In this document: positions 1-7,532 of the stretch, one piece after another
How positions within the stretch are numbered: position 1 is the first letter of the stretch
Layout: every line of letters begins with the position of its first letter
Source of the DNA: Gammaproteobacteria bacterium
GTDB taxonomy: Bacteria; Pseudomonadota; Gammaproteobacteria; Tenderiales; Tenderiaceae
Length of the DNA stretch: 12,236 bases
Assembly (NCBI GenBank): GCA_024276775.1
Contig: JAJRWO010000219.1
Span: 1 to 12,236 of the forward strand
Reading direction: 5' to 3'
Notes under the pieces: model-generated
Seen by the model: only the letters and a program-made list of their open reading frames with translations
Databases searched by the model: none
Told to the model about the DNA's origin: nothing
Position numbers and translations under genes: made by a program

Positions 1-741
1 CTCGGTAGTGCGCTGCAAATCTATCAATAACTGACGACTATGTATTTTTCTACCCCCCAGATAATGGTCAATCACCAGGCGTGTTAGACGTCTTGCATCA
101 GTCAAAAGCTGTGGTGACGCTAGGTTTTCTTCCGCAAACGCCAGCAAAGAGCGGCCTGAAAATAATCGCCTATGATTGACATCTTCAGCTGATGTCAGCA
201 CCGGCCCTTGGCCGGGTTGATAGCGATAAATACACTTTGCATCAATGGCCTCACCCTGTTCCGACTCATGCTCAAGCACCAGGCCATAACCAATTTTTTG
301 CAATAGCTGCTTTTCAAATAGGCGCAGATAGCGTTGCAGTTGTTGGGGCTGATTCAGACAGTCTAGTTGAGCCAAAGTATACCGATAATATTCAAACAAG
401 TCAGGGTGGGGGTCATGGCGATGTAACAGGTGGATCAATAACTCATTGATATAAAAGCCACTCAGTAATACCTGCCCAACCAGCTGATGCGCGGCACCGC
501 TTGCTTCAACATCGGTTAATGTCGCTAACTCTCCGCGACCAGACCAAGATAATTGGAGTGGCATAAACGGCTGTAATAGGGCCTGACGCGGTTTACGTTT
601 TCCCTTAACACCCCGAGCAACCAAACCAATGCGACCATATTCATGCGAAAAAACTTCAAGAATAAGACTGCTATCGCGATATGGACGCTGATGCAGCATA
701 TAGGCAGGTGCGAGTAATATCTTGCGATTAAATTGCGCCAT
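1..741 (-). CDS. recO: DNA repair protein RecO, 3' end cut by window edge
   Basis: RecO is the recombination mediator that works with RecR to load RecA onto SSB-coated single-stranded DNA in RecF-pathway repair. The frame reads from ATG at 741 to base 1 without a stop, giving 247 codons, so nearly the whole protein is present (E. coli RecO is about 242 residues). Residues 1-80 fit the N-terminal OB fold: it opens MAQFNRKILLAPAYML, followed by the family stretch HEYGRIGLVARGVKG. The helical domain carries the RecO-typical LLSGFYINELLIHLL. The visible end, YLGGRKIHSRQLL, matches the family C terminus. An in-frame ATG at 753 (MGTTMAQ...) is an alternative start, and neither start has a clear Shine-Dalgarno site. 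It is last of the lepA-lepB-DUF4845-rnc-era-recO gene run, 50 bases after era, with two hairpins in the gap. Confidence 0.95.
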   Translation of the reverse strand, partial: MAQFNRKILLAPAYMLHQRPYRDSSLILEVFSHEYGRIGLVARGVKGKRKPRQALLQPFMPLQLSWSGRGELATLTDVEASGAAHQLVGQVLLSGFYINELLIHLLHRHDPHPDLFEYYRYTLAQLDCLNQPQQLQRYLRLFEKQLLQKIGYGLVLEHESEQGEAIDAKCIYRYQPGQGPVLTSAEDVNHRRLFSGRSLLAFAEENLASPQLLTDARRLTRLVIDHYLGGRKIHSRQLLIDLQRTTE

Positions 742-745
742 GGTT

Positions 746-789
746 GTGCCCATTCTTTGGGGCACTGGTCAGCCTGTTCTCGGACAGGC
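746..789 (-). other. Tandem hairpins between era and recO
   Basis: The gap between the era stop and the recO start is filled by two perfect 6-bp inverted repeats. The first is gcctgt (772-777) with acaggc (784-789) and a 6-base loop. The second is gtgccc (746-751) with gggcac (760-765) and an 8-base loop. Neither is followed by a T run on the minus strand, so they do not look like intrinsic terminators. The second stem ends four bases before the recO ATG at 741, and its loop holds part of the alternative ATG at 753. It could therefore limit recO translation or stabilise mRNA ends. The repeats are visible in the sequence; the function is inferred. Confidence 0.5.
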
Positions 790-791
790 GC

Positions 792-1694
792 CTAGTCGTC
801 AGTATAACCAAGGCTTCTGAGTGCACGCTCATCTGCCGCCCAGCCTTCTTTAACCTTAACCCAGAGCTTCAACAACACCTTCTGCTCCAATAAATTCTCC
901 AGATCAATACGCGCATCCTGGCCGACTTTTTTAAGCCCTGCGCCACCCTTGCCAATCACAATCGCTTTTTGCCCCGGCCGAGCAACCCAGATCAAGGCAT
1001 GAATAGTGACCAGATTGGTTTCAGTTTCATAGGCCTCAATTTCAACCGACATTTCATAAGGCAGCTCTTGGCCAAGTGAGCGTGTTAATTTTTCACGTAC
1101 AATTTCAGCGGCGATGAAACGCATACTGCGATCGGTGATTTGATCATCAGGGTAGTAAGGCGCTGCAATTGGCAACAGTTTTTCAACTTCCGTTTCAAGG
1201 TTGTCAACACTCTCACCCGTTTGGGCCGACAGAGGCACAATAGTATGAAAATCCATCAAGCCAGATAGATGGGCAAGATGAGGCAATAGTGTTTCTTTCT
1301 GTAAACGATCAATTTTATTCACCACTAGAATTACAGGTATCTTACTGTCTTTAAGGCGTTCAAGGACAGCTCGATCTTCATCTGTCCACTTCAGGCCGGA
1401 GACCACAAACAGTATCACATCAACATCTTTTAAGGCGGTCGACGCCGTCTGATTCAGGTAACGATTCATGGCCTTTTTACCGCTGCTGTGCAAACCGGGG
1501 GTATCAACATAAATTGCTTGGCTGGTCTCAGTGCTATTGATCCCTAGAATTCTATGCCGGGTGGTTTGGGGTTTCCTCGATGTGATGCTGATCTTCTGCC
1601 CTAAAATTCGGTTCATCAAGGTTGATTTGCCGACATTTGGCCGGCCAATAATGGCGGCAAAACCACAACGGTAATTTATTTTTTCATCTTGCAT
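792..1694 (-). CDS. era: GTPase Era, 30S ribosome assembly factor
   Basis: Era is an essential GTPase that binds the 3' end of 16S rRNA and helps mature the 30S subunit at the inner face of the membrane. At 300 residues it has the normal family length (E. coli 301). The GTPase domain shows G1 GRPNVGKST at 17-25, the switch I region with QTTRHRILG at 43-51, G3 DTPG at 64-67, G4 NKID at 126-129 and G5 SAQ at 156-158. The C-terminal KH RNA-binding domain carries AIVIGKGGAGLKKVG at 244-258. All key nucleotide-binding residues are present. The ATG at 1694 lies 18 bases after the rnc stop, so it is almost certainly cotranscribed with rnc. That order is conserved in gammaproteobacteria and links rRNA processing with 30S maturation. 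Confidence 0.98.
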   Translation of the reverse strand: MQDEKINYRCGFAAIIGRPNVGKSTLMNRILGQKISITSRKPQTTRHRILGINSTETSQAIYVDTPGLHSSGKKAMNRYLNQTASTALKDVDVILFVVSGLKWTDEDRAVLERLKDSKIPVILVVNKIDRLQKETLLPHLAHLSGLMDFHTIVPLSAQTGESVDNLETEVEKLLPIAAPYYPDDQITDRSMRFIAAEIVREKLTRSLGQELPYEMSVEIEAYETETNLVTIHALIWVARPGQKAIVIGKGGAGLKKVGQDARIDLENLLEQKVLLKLWVKVKEGWAADERALRSLGYTDD

Positions 1695-1712
1695 CTGAGA
1701 TCTGCTTCTTCG

Positions 1713-2387
1713 TTATTTAGCAATGCGCTGATAGGCCTTACCTGCTGCATCCTGCTCAGCCCGACGACGACTGGTTCCTTTACCCGCAACAGGTTCACTC
1801 AAACCGTCTGCCCGACAGATAACACGAAAAACTTGATTATGTGCTTCACCGTCAACCGTCATCAATTCATAAACAGGAAGTGCCTGCTGACGTGATTGCA
1901 ATAATTCCTGCAAACGTGTTTTAGGGTCTTTGCCAGCCGCTTCGGGGGAGACCGTTTCAAGGCGCTGTTTGTAAAGACGAATAATCAAATCTTTGCACGC
2001 CTCAAAACCACCATCGATATACACAGCGCCAAAAATCGCTTCAACGCCACAGGCAAGAATTGAATCACGACGAAAACCACCGCTTTTCAACTCGCCTGAG
2101 CCAAGTATCAAACAATCGCCCAAATTCAGCTCCCGACCAATAACAGCAAGGGTATCACCCTTAACCAGGCTGGCCCGTAAACGGGTCAATTCACCTTCCG
2201 CTGCCTGTGGAAACCGTTGAAATAATTCATCCGCAATAATGCAACCCAAAATGGCATCACCCAGAAATTCAAGTCGTTCGTTATTTTTACTGCCGATACT
2301 TCGGTGCGTCAATGCCTGAACGATTAACTGTGGGTCATTGAATTGGTAGCCCAAAATCCGACAAATTTTTTCCTGGGGAGATAACAA
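1713..2387 (-). CDS. rnc: Ribonuclease III
   Basis: RNase III is the double-strand-specific endoribonuclease that cuts the 30S rRNA precursor and processes many mRNAs. The 224 residues match the family (E. coli 226). The N-terminal RNase III domain contains the signature NERLEFLGDAILG near residues 36-48, with the catalytic acidic residues. The conserved GELKSGGFRRDSILA stretch follows, and the double-stranded-RNA-binding domain occupies about residues 155-222, ending in GTSRRRAEQDAAGKAY. The start is TTG at 2387: the next codon upstream in frame is TGA, so no ATG can replace it without losing conserved N-terminal sequence. It begins four bases after the upstream DUF4845 stop, which suggests translational coupling. 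RNase III represses its own mRNA in E. coli; nothing in this gap shows that here. Confidence 0.97.
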   Translation of the reverse strand: MLSPQEKICRILGYQFNDPQLIVQALTHRSIGSKNNERLEFLGDAILGCIIADELFQRFPQAAEGELTRLRASLVKGDTLAVIGRELNLGDCLILGSGELKSGGFRRDSILACGVEAIFGAVYIDGGFEACKDLIIRLYKQRLETVSPEAAGKDPKTRLQELLQSRQQALPVYELMTVDGEAHNQVFRVICRADGLSEPVAGKGTSRRRAEQDAAGKAYQRIAK

Positions 2388-2391
2388 TCAA

Positions 2392-2766
2392 TCAGTGCTC
2401 AATTTCAACGGAATTATCAAATACGACCACCGCATCAAGATTGCCCACCATATGTACACGCGATTCATATTCAATGGAGACCACACGTTTTTTACCCGAT
2501 GAGTCAATCTTGATATGATCGGCAGTGACAGCATCAACATCATCAATCTGAAGTTTTTTCAGAATCAATTTCTTGATTTCTTGATCAGACGCGCCCTCTA
2601 CCCGGCTATCACTGGTCAAGCCGTTTAAGGTTGAATTCAACTTAAATATCTCCATGTAAAAAGGAAACAGTTTAAATGCCATCACCAGCACAAAACCTGC
2701 CAATGCCAGGATCATCATAATACTAATGCCTGTCATACCCCGTTGTGATTTTGGAGTTTTCAACAT
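2392..2766 (-). CDS. DUF4845 small membrane protein with prepilin-like N terminus
   Basis: This is a small protein of unknown function, of the DUF4845 type commonly found between lepB and rnc in Pseudomonas-like bacteria. The family assignment rests on position, size and architecture. I start it at ATG 2766 (124 residues) because AGGTGA lies five bases upstream; the longer GTG start at 2775 would fall inside that ribosome binding site. A short basic N terminus, MLKTPKSQRG, is followed by one transmembrane helix at about 12-32. The remaining 90 residues are soluble, probably periplasmic, with alternating charged and beta-like segments. The RG-MTGIS junction before a long hydrophobic helix resembles a type IV prepilin leader, but the usual Glu at +5 is Ser. 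It starts 27 bases after lepB and is almost certainly in the same operon. Confidence 0.8.
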   Translation of the reverse strand: MLKTPKSQRGMTGISIMMILALAGFVLVMAFKLFPFYMEIFKLNSTLNGLTSDSRVEGASDQEIKKLILKKLQIDDVDAVTADHIKIDSSGKKRVVSIEYESRVHMVGNLDAVVVFDNSVEIEH

Positions 2767-2793
2767 TATCTTCACCTACAGTTAAGAGTTGTG

Positions 2794-3627
2794 TCACTCA
2801 ATAAAGTTACCGATGCGATCCCACGAAACCCGATTTTGCACGCCATCCCAGTTCATCCAGATCATAAATGCCCGACCGACAAGATTCTCATCCGGAACAA
2901 ACCCCCATACACGACTATCGTTACTGTTATCACGATTATCACCCATCACAAAATACTGCCCCTCGGGAACAATAAATTCAACTTTATTCGCCTGATTTGA
3001 ACCACGCCCCCGCATGACCAAAATCTGATGTTCAACACCGGCCAGATCTTCTATGCGCCTATCAGCACCGGTCATATGCAGCCCTTCTCCCGTGGTGGTA
3101 TATGTTCCCAAACTGGTTTGCTTAGCCACCTCGCCATTGACATAGACCTGCTTGCCAAAATAACTAATCGTGTCACCCGAAATACCCACCACACGCTTAA
3201 TATAATCAACCGACGGCTCTTTTGGATAACGGAATACAACCACATCACCCCGTTCAGGCTCACCCAGATCAATAATCTTTTTATTTAATACTGGCAGACG
3301 GATACCATAGCTATACTTATTCACTAGAATAAAATCACCTGACAGCAAAGTTGGCATCATTGATCCCGATGGAATCCTGAATGGCTCGACCAAAAATGAG
3401 CGCAAAATCAACACCGCCAGAATAACGGGAAAGAATGACCGGGCATACTCAACCAACAGCGGTTCTTTATAGGTGTTTGAGATTATCGTTGACTCAACAC
3501 CCTGCTGCTCCAATTTTTCCGCGGCCTGTGTTCGCTTTGGTTTCCAGATAAAAATATCGATCAACCAAATCACACCCGTGATCAAGACGGCAATAACCAT
3601 GACAGTTGCAAAATCAAAATTCATCAT
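2794..3627 (-). CDS. lepB: Signal peptidase I
   Basis: Signal peptidase I removes signal peptides from proteins exported by Sec and Tat, using a Ser/Lys dyad on the periplasmic face of the inner membrane. The 277-residue protein has two N-terminal transmembrane helices at about 6-27 and 64-82. These are joined by a basic cytoplasmic segment at 29-60, the E. coli topology. The catalytic serine is S89 within IPSGSM, and the general-base lysine is K144 within DYIKRVVG. The conserved box GDNRDNSNDSRVWGFVP spans 229-245. The ATG at 3627 overlaps the lepA stop as ATGA, so translation is coupled to lepA; a second ATG directly follows. No key residue is missing. Confidence 0.98.
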   Translation of the reverse strand: MMNFDFATVMVIAVLITGVIWLIDIFIWKPKRTQAAEKLEQQGVESTIISNTYKEPLLVEYARSFFPVILAVLILRSFLVEPFRIPSGSMMPTLLSGDFILVNKYSYGIRLPVLNKKIIDLGEPERGDVVVFRYPKEPSVDYIKRVVGISGDTISYFGKQVYVNGEVAKQTSLGTYTTTGEGLHMTGADRRIEDLAGVEHQILVMRGRGSNQANKVEFIVPEGQYFVMGDNRDNSNDSRVWGFVPDENLVGRAFMIWMNWDGVQNRVSWDRIGNFIE

Positions 3628-5417
3628 TTTTTACCCACATCCAGTACCGCCAGAAATGCTTCCTGAGGTATATCGACATTACCTACCGATTTCATACGTT
3701 TTTTACCTCTTTTTTGTTTTTCCAGCAGTTTGCGCTTACGACTAAGGTCACCACCATAACATTTAGCAATGACATTTTTACGCAACGCCTTAACCGTGCT
3801 TCGGGCAATAATTTTGGTGCCAATCGCCGCCTGAAGGGCAACATCAAACATCTGACGGGGAATAACTTCTTTCATACGATCAACCAATGCCCGCCCCTGA
3901 AACTCAGATTTATCACGATGCACAATCACTGCCAGGGCGTCAACAACGTCACCACCAATGAGGATATCCAGCTTGACCAGATCGGCCAGTTGGTAACGTT
4001 TGAAGTCATAGTCTAATGAAGCATAGCCACGTGAAACCGACTTAAGTCGATCAAAAAAGTCTAATACTACTTCATTCAACGGTAACTCATACGTCAACTG
4101 AACCTGTGTCCCCGCATATTGCATGTTTTTCTGTACACCGCGTTTTTCTACACACAGACCAATGACATTGCCTAAGTATTCTTGCGGCAGCAAGATGTGA
4201 GCCTCAATAATGGGTTCACGAATTTCGGCTATTTGATTAGGAGGTGGCAGCTTGGCCGGGTTATCCACCAGAATGACATCTCCATCGGTGGTTTCCACTT
4301 CGTAAATAACCGTGGGTGCTGTTGTGATCAAGTCAAGATCATATTCGCGCTCAAGCCGCTCTTGAACAATTTCCATATGCAACATGCCGAGAAAACCACA
4401 GCGAAACCCAAACCCCAGGGCTGTTGATGTCTCTGGTTCAAAAAACAGCGCTGAATCATTCAGCTTCAATTTGGCCAAAGCTTCGCGCATATCCTCATAA
4501 TCCTCTGAACTGCTCGGAAATAAACCCGCAAAGACCCGCGGCTGAACTTCTTTGAAACCCGGCAGGGATTCAACTGCAGAATTTTTAACCGTGGTAATGG
4601 TATCTCCCACTGGCGCGCCATAAATATCCTTGATACCAGCTATCATGAAACCCACTTCGCCGGCTTTGAGTTCTTCAGTATTTAGCCGTTTTGGTGTGAA
4701 TACACCCACATGGTCAACTTGATGTTCACCATGAGTCGACATAATTTTAATTTTGTCTTTTTTGCGCATGCGGCCATTCATTACCCGGACTAATGACACC
4801 ACCCCCACATAACTATCAAACCATGAATCAATAATGAGTGCTTGCAATGGCGCGTCTGGATCACCTTCTGGCGGTGGTATGTTTTTAACCAGGGCTTCTA
4901 ATACCTCATCAATGCCCAGTCCTGTTTTGGCACTACAGCGAGGTGCATCATGGGCTTCAATGCCAATAATATCTTCAATTTCCTTGGCCGCACGATCAGG
5001 CTCTGCTGCTGGCAAATCAATCTTATTCAACACGGGCATCACTTCCAGCCCTTGTTCGATGGCGGTATAGCAATTGGCCACGCTCTGGGCTTCAACCCCC
5101 TGCGAAGCATCAACCACCAACAAAGCACCTTCGCAGGCAGCCAGTGAGCGTGATACCTCATAGGAAAAATCCACATGCCCTGGCGTATCAATAAAGTTCA
5201 GCTGATAGGTTTCACCATCATTCGCCTGATAATTGAGCGTCACACTCTGAGCCTTGATGGTAATACCTCGCTCACGCTCAATATCCATGGAATCGAGCAC
5301 TTGCTCGGCCATATCACGTTCTTCAAGGCCACCACAGGTCTGAATGAGACGGTCTGACAGGGTAGATTTACCGTGGTCGATATGGGCAATGATGGAAAAA
5401 TTTCGAATATGCTTCAT
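3624..5417 (-). CDS. lepA: Translation elongation factor 4 (LepA/EF4)
   Basis: LepA is a ribosome-associated GTPase related to EF-G, implicated in back-translocation and translation initiation. It is 597 residues, against 599 in E. coli. The GTPase domain has G1 AHIDHGKST near residue 11, the switch I segment RERGITIKAQSVTL, G3 DTPGHVDF and G4 NKID. The EF-G-like domains and the LepA-specific C-terminal domain follow, containing PRQMFDVALQAAIG and AKCYGGDLSRKRKLLEKQK. The protein ends QEAFLAVLDVGKK, as the family does. The start at 5417 gives the conserved MKHIRNFSIIAHIDHGK opening, although no good Shine-Dalgarno site precedes it. A five-codon reading frame (5434-5417) ends in TAATG on this start. 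It is the first gene of the unit downstream of the mucD terminator. Confidence 0.98.
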   Translation of the reverse strand: MKHIRNFSIIAHIDHGKSTLSDRLIQTCGGLEERDMAEQVLDSMDIERERGITIKAQSVTLNYQANDGETYQLNFIDTPGHVDFSYEVSRSLAACEGALLVVDASQGVEAQSVANCYTAIEQGLEVMPVLNKIDLPAAEPDRAAKEIEDIIGIEAHDAPRCSAKTGLGIDEVLEALVKNIPPPEGDPDAPLQALIIDSWFDSYVGVVSLVRVMNGRMRKKDKIKIMSTHGEHQVDHVGVFTPKRLNTEELKAGEVGFMIAGIKDIYGAPVGDTITTVKNSAVESLPGFKEVQPRVFAGLFPSSSEDYEDMREALAKLKLNDSALFFEPETSTALGFGFRCGFLGMLHMEIVQERLEREYDLDLITTAPTVIYEVETTDGDVILVDNPAKLPPPNQIAEIREPIIEAHILLPQEYLGNVIGLCVEKRGVQKNMQYAGTQVQLTYELPLNEVVLDFFDRLKSVSRGYASLDYDFKRYQLADLVKLDILIGGDVVDALAVIVHRDKSEFQGRALVDRMKEVIPRQMFDVALQAAIGTKIIARSTVKALRKNVIAKCYGGDLSRKRKLLEKQKRGKKRMKSVGNVDIPQEAFLAVLDVGKK

Positions 5418-5471
5418 TAAGATAGTGATTTCATCTATTCAAATACCAATATGGCATTGATTTGGAGCGCA

Positions 5472-5500
5472 ATTCTAGCGAACTTCGGCCGATGTATAAA
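5472..5500 (-). promoter_or_regulatory. Putative sigma-70-type promoter for lepA operon
   Basis: On the minus strand, TTTATA at 5500-5495 (4 of 6 to TTGACA) lies exactly 17 bases from TAGAAT at 5477-5472 (5 of 6 to TATAAT). The element sits directly after the mucD terminator and about 55 bases before the lepA ATG, where a promoter for lepA-lepB-DUF4845-rnc-era-recO would be expected. It was found by eye, and no start site is known. Confidence 0.5.
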
Positions 5501-5501
5501 C

Positions 5502-5530
5502 AAAAAAGAAGGGGCTGAATTCAGCCCCTT
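5502..5530 (-). terminator. Intrinsic terminator after mucD
   Basis: The 22-base stretch 5509-5530 is a perfect palindrome built on aaggggctga and tcagcccctt. Read on the minus strand it forms a GC-rich stem followed at once by CTTTTTTG, a classic rho-independent terminator. It lies 22 bases past the mucD stop and closes the rpoE-rseA-rseB-rseC-mucD unit. There is no T tract on the plus-strand side, so it works in one direction only. Read-through into lepA is possible but would be reduced. Confidence 0.9.
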
Positions 5531-5552
5531 GATTGACTCAGCCATTAATGGC

Positions 5553-7004
5553 CTATTTTTCTGGTAAGTTAACCGCTAAAAATAACGAGCCATCGCGCCG
5601 CTTTACCAGCACAGCCACGGGTTTTCCCGCCGGTAATTCAGCGGTTATTTTACGAAAATGTTTGGCATCTTTGATGCTTTTATTGTCGATCATGATAATC
5701 ACATCACCCTTCCTGATCCCTGCATCATTGGCTGGTCCGGCCATCACTGTCGTGACTAAAACTCCTTTATCAGCCAATGTTAACTCGTCACGCTGTTCCG
5801 CTGTGAGATCAGCCACATCAATTTTAAAACGCTGATCCTCGGCTGTGCCTGCTTCAACAGATGCCACTTTATCGGAACCGGGTAACTTACCAATGCTCAC
5901 TTTCAGTGTTTTTAGCTTGCCATTACGCATCACCTTAACCGGAACATTCTTATTAACAGGCGTTACCCCGACCATTGGCGGTAGCGAGGCGGAGGTCTGT
6001 ACCTCTTTGCCATTAAATTCGATGATAATATCGCCTACTTCAAAGCCAGCGGCAACGGCAGGGCTATCAGATAATACCTGAGAAATCAGGGCACCAATAG
6101 GCTTATCCATTTCAAATGATTCCGCCAACTCACGAGTGACATCCTGAATCTGCACTCCCAACCAACCACGAGTGACATGGCCGACATCCTTAAGCTGCTC
6201 AACCACGTCCATGGCCAAATCGATGGGGATGGTAAACGACAAACCCATAAAACCGCCCGTGCGACTATAAATCTGGGCATTCACACCAATCACTTCGCCA
6301 TCCATATTAAACAGCGGCCCACCTGAATTACCTGGATTGATGGCAACATCGGTTTGGATAAATGGCACATAGTTTTCATTAGGCAGGCTACGGCGCAAAG
6401 CACTGACTATCCCTGAGGTGACGGTGTGATCAAAATCAAACGGCGAACCAATCGCCACCACCCACTCACCCACCTTTAGCTTGCTAGAATCACCTATTTT
6501 GACCACTGGCAGATTTTTAGCGTCAACCTTGAGCAGCGCAACATCACTGCGCTTATCGCTACCAATTACCTCAGCCACCAGCTCGCGTCGATCACTTAAA
6601 CGAACAATAATTTCATCGGCATCACGAATGACGTGATAGTTGGTCAATATGTAACCGTCTTTTGAAATGATAAAACCGGAACATAGGGAATAGGAGTCAT
6701 ATTCACGCGGCGGCATCTCCGGCCCTTTGTGCGGGGGACGTTGCTGATCAAAAAAGCGGCGAAAAAGCTCATCAAAAGGCGTGCCATCCGGCATATTTGG
6801 CAGCATACCGTGTGGAAAATCACGTTGCTGATTCGTTTGAACCTTTTGGCTGGTACTAATATTAACAACAGCAGCACTATTGGCATCAACGATGGAAATA
6901 AAGTCAGGCAAATCAGTGGCAGAACTCAGTCCTGGCACAATCCCGGCAACCATGCTCAATAAAACCGCCAAGACAATACTGACTGATTTATATTTAACCC
7001 TCAT
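5553..7004 (-). CDS. mucD: Periplasmic Do-like serine protease MucD (HtrA/DegP family)
   Basis: MucD is a periplasmic HtrA protease and chaperone that clears misfolded envelope proteins and dampens the sigma-E/AlgU response. I start it at ATG 7004 (483 residues). AAGGAG at 7020-7015 precedes it, and this start leads straight into a signal peptide at about 1-29, cut near LSSA-TDLP. TTG 7007 is also possible; a GTG 36 bases upstream gives a poor leader. The trypsin-like domain has the triad H124 (TNYHVI), D154 (RSDVALL) and S227 (NPGNSGGP). Two PDZ domains follow at about 255-350 and 385-480. Unusually, four positions normally Gly/Gly/Gly/Asn in MucD and HtrA are Cys108 (SLCSGF), Asp190 (GSPFDF), Arg204 (SALRRS) and Tyr123. 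It is last in the sigma-factor operon. Confidence 0.95.
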   Translation of the reverse strand: MRVKYKSVSIVLAVLLSMVAGIVPGLSSATDLPDFISIVDANSAAVVNISTSQKVQTNQQRDFPHGMLPNMPDGTPFDELFRRFFDQQRPPHKGPEMPPREYDSYSLCSGFIISKDGYILTNYHVIRDADEIIVRLSDRRELVAEVIGSDKRSDVALLKVDAKNLPVVKIGDSSKLKVGEWVVAIGSPFDFDHTVTSGIVSALRRSLPNENYVPFIQTDVAINPGNSGGPLFNMDGEVIGVNAQIYSRTGGFMGLSFTIPIDLAMDVVEQLKDVGHVTRGWLGVQIQDVTRELAESFEMDKPIGALISQVLSDSPAVAAGFEVGDIIIEFNGKEVQTSASLPPMVGVTPVNKNVPVKVMRNGKLKTLKVSIGKLPGSDKVASVEAGTAEDQRFKIDVADLTAEQRDELTLADKGVLVTTVMAGPANDAGIRKGDVIIMIDNKSIKDAKHFRKITAELPAGKPVAVLVKRRDGSLFLAVNLPEK

Positions 7005-7046
7005 CAATGCTTTTCTCCTTTTTGTCGATATATCAAACACAGGCGG

Positions 7047-7532
7047 TCACTTACTGATACCTGTAATTGTATGTTCAAACGCCTGATCACAATAACGCAA
7101 AATAACGGGTTGATAACGCTCATCATGAGAAATCCTGCGACTGAACAATCTGACCAGATAAAAACCTAACAGCAAACCTGTAATACCAAAGATGGCAATC
7201 AAACCATCCGCCTGCTCAAATGCCATTGTGTTCGCTAACACATCAGCCAACATTGCCATTAGAAACAAGCCCAGCAAAGGCAGACCATAAACGGCTAATG
7301 AACCACGTATTAGCGCTTCTTCCTGCAAGCCAAGCACCACCGTTTCACCCGGTGCAGCATTCAGCTGATTCAAGGCTTTTACACGACTAAAGCGATTGGC
7401 ATAGATCTTGGACAAGGCCCCGGTGCCACAGCCTTTATTCGCCGAGCAACTGGAGCAAGCACTAGCACGTTCTGTCTCAATCCAGGCGTAATCACCTTCG
7501 CAAGAAACAATCTGACCCGTTTCTTCAATCAT
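7047..7532 (-). CDS. rseC: RseC/MucC-family inner-membrane protein
   Basis: This belongs to the SoxR-reducing/RseC family: RseC of E. coli modulates sigma-E weakly and acts in reduction of SoxR, and MucC is the Pseudomonas equivalent. The 161 residues match the family size (E. coli 159). The N-terminal part carries four cysteines, C11, C26, C29 and C35, in a C-x2-C-x5-C arrangement (SACSSCSANKGCG). This is the family's expected redox or metal-binding segment. Two transmembrane helices follow at about 78-97 and 110-130, then a basic cytoplasmic tail with a further cysteine. The ATG at 7532 overlaps the mucB stop as ATGA, so the two are translationally coupled. It is followed 42 bases later by mucD. 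Confidence 0.92.
   Translation of the reverse strand: MIEETGQIVSCEGDYAWIETERASACSSCSANKGCGTGALSKIYANRFSRVKALNQLNAAPGETVVLGLQEEALIRGSLAVYGLPLLGLFLMAMLADVLANTMAFEQADGLIAIFGITGLLLGFYLVRLFSRRISHDERYQPVILRYCDQAFEHTITGISK

Noticed and set aside
192..449. 85-codon plus-strand frame at the left end
   Set aside because: The opposite strand encodes RecO with clear family motifs over the same bases.
746..789. Hairpins after era as intrinsic terminators
   Set aside because: The stems are only 6 bp and no T run follows either of them on the minus strand; recO begins immediately after.
3606..4016. 136-codon plus-strand frame opposite lepA and the lepB start
   Set aside because: It is antisense to the conserved lepA C-terminal domain and shows no protein features of its own.
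7005..7040. GTG at 7040 as the mucD start
   Set aside because: It adds 12 residues before the signal peptide and has no ribosome binding site, whereas AAGGAG at 7020-7015 points to 7004 or 7007.
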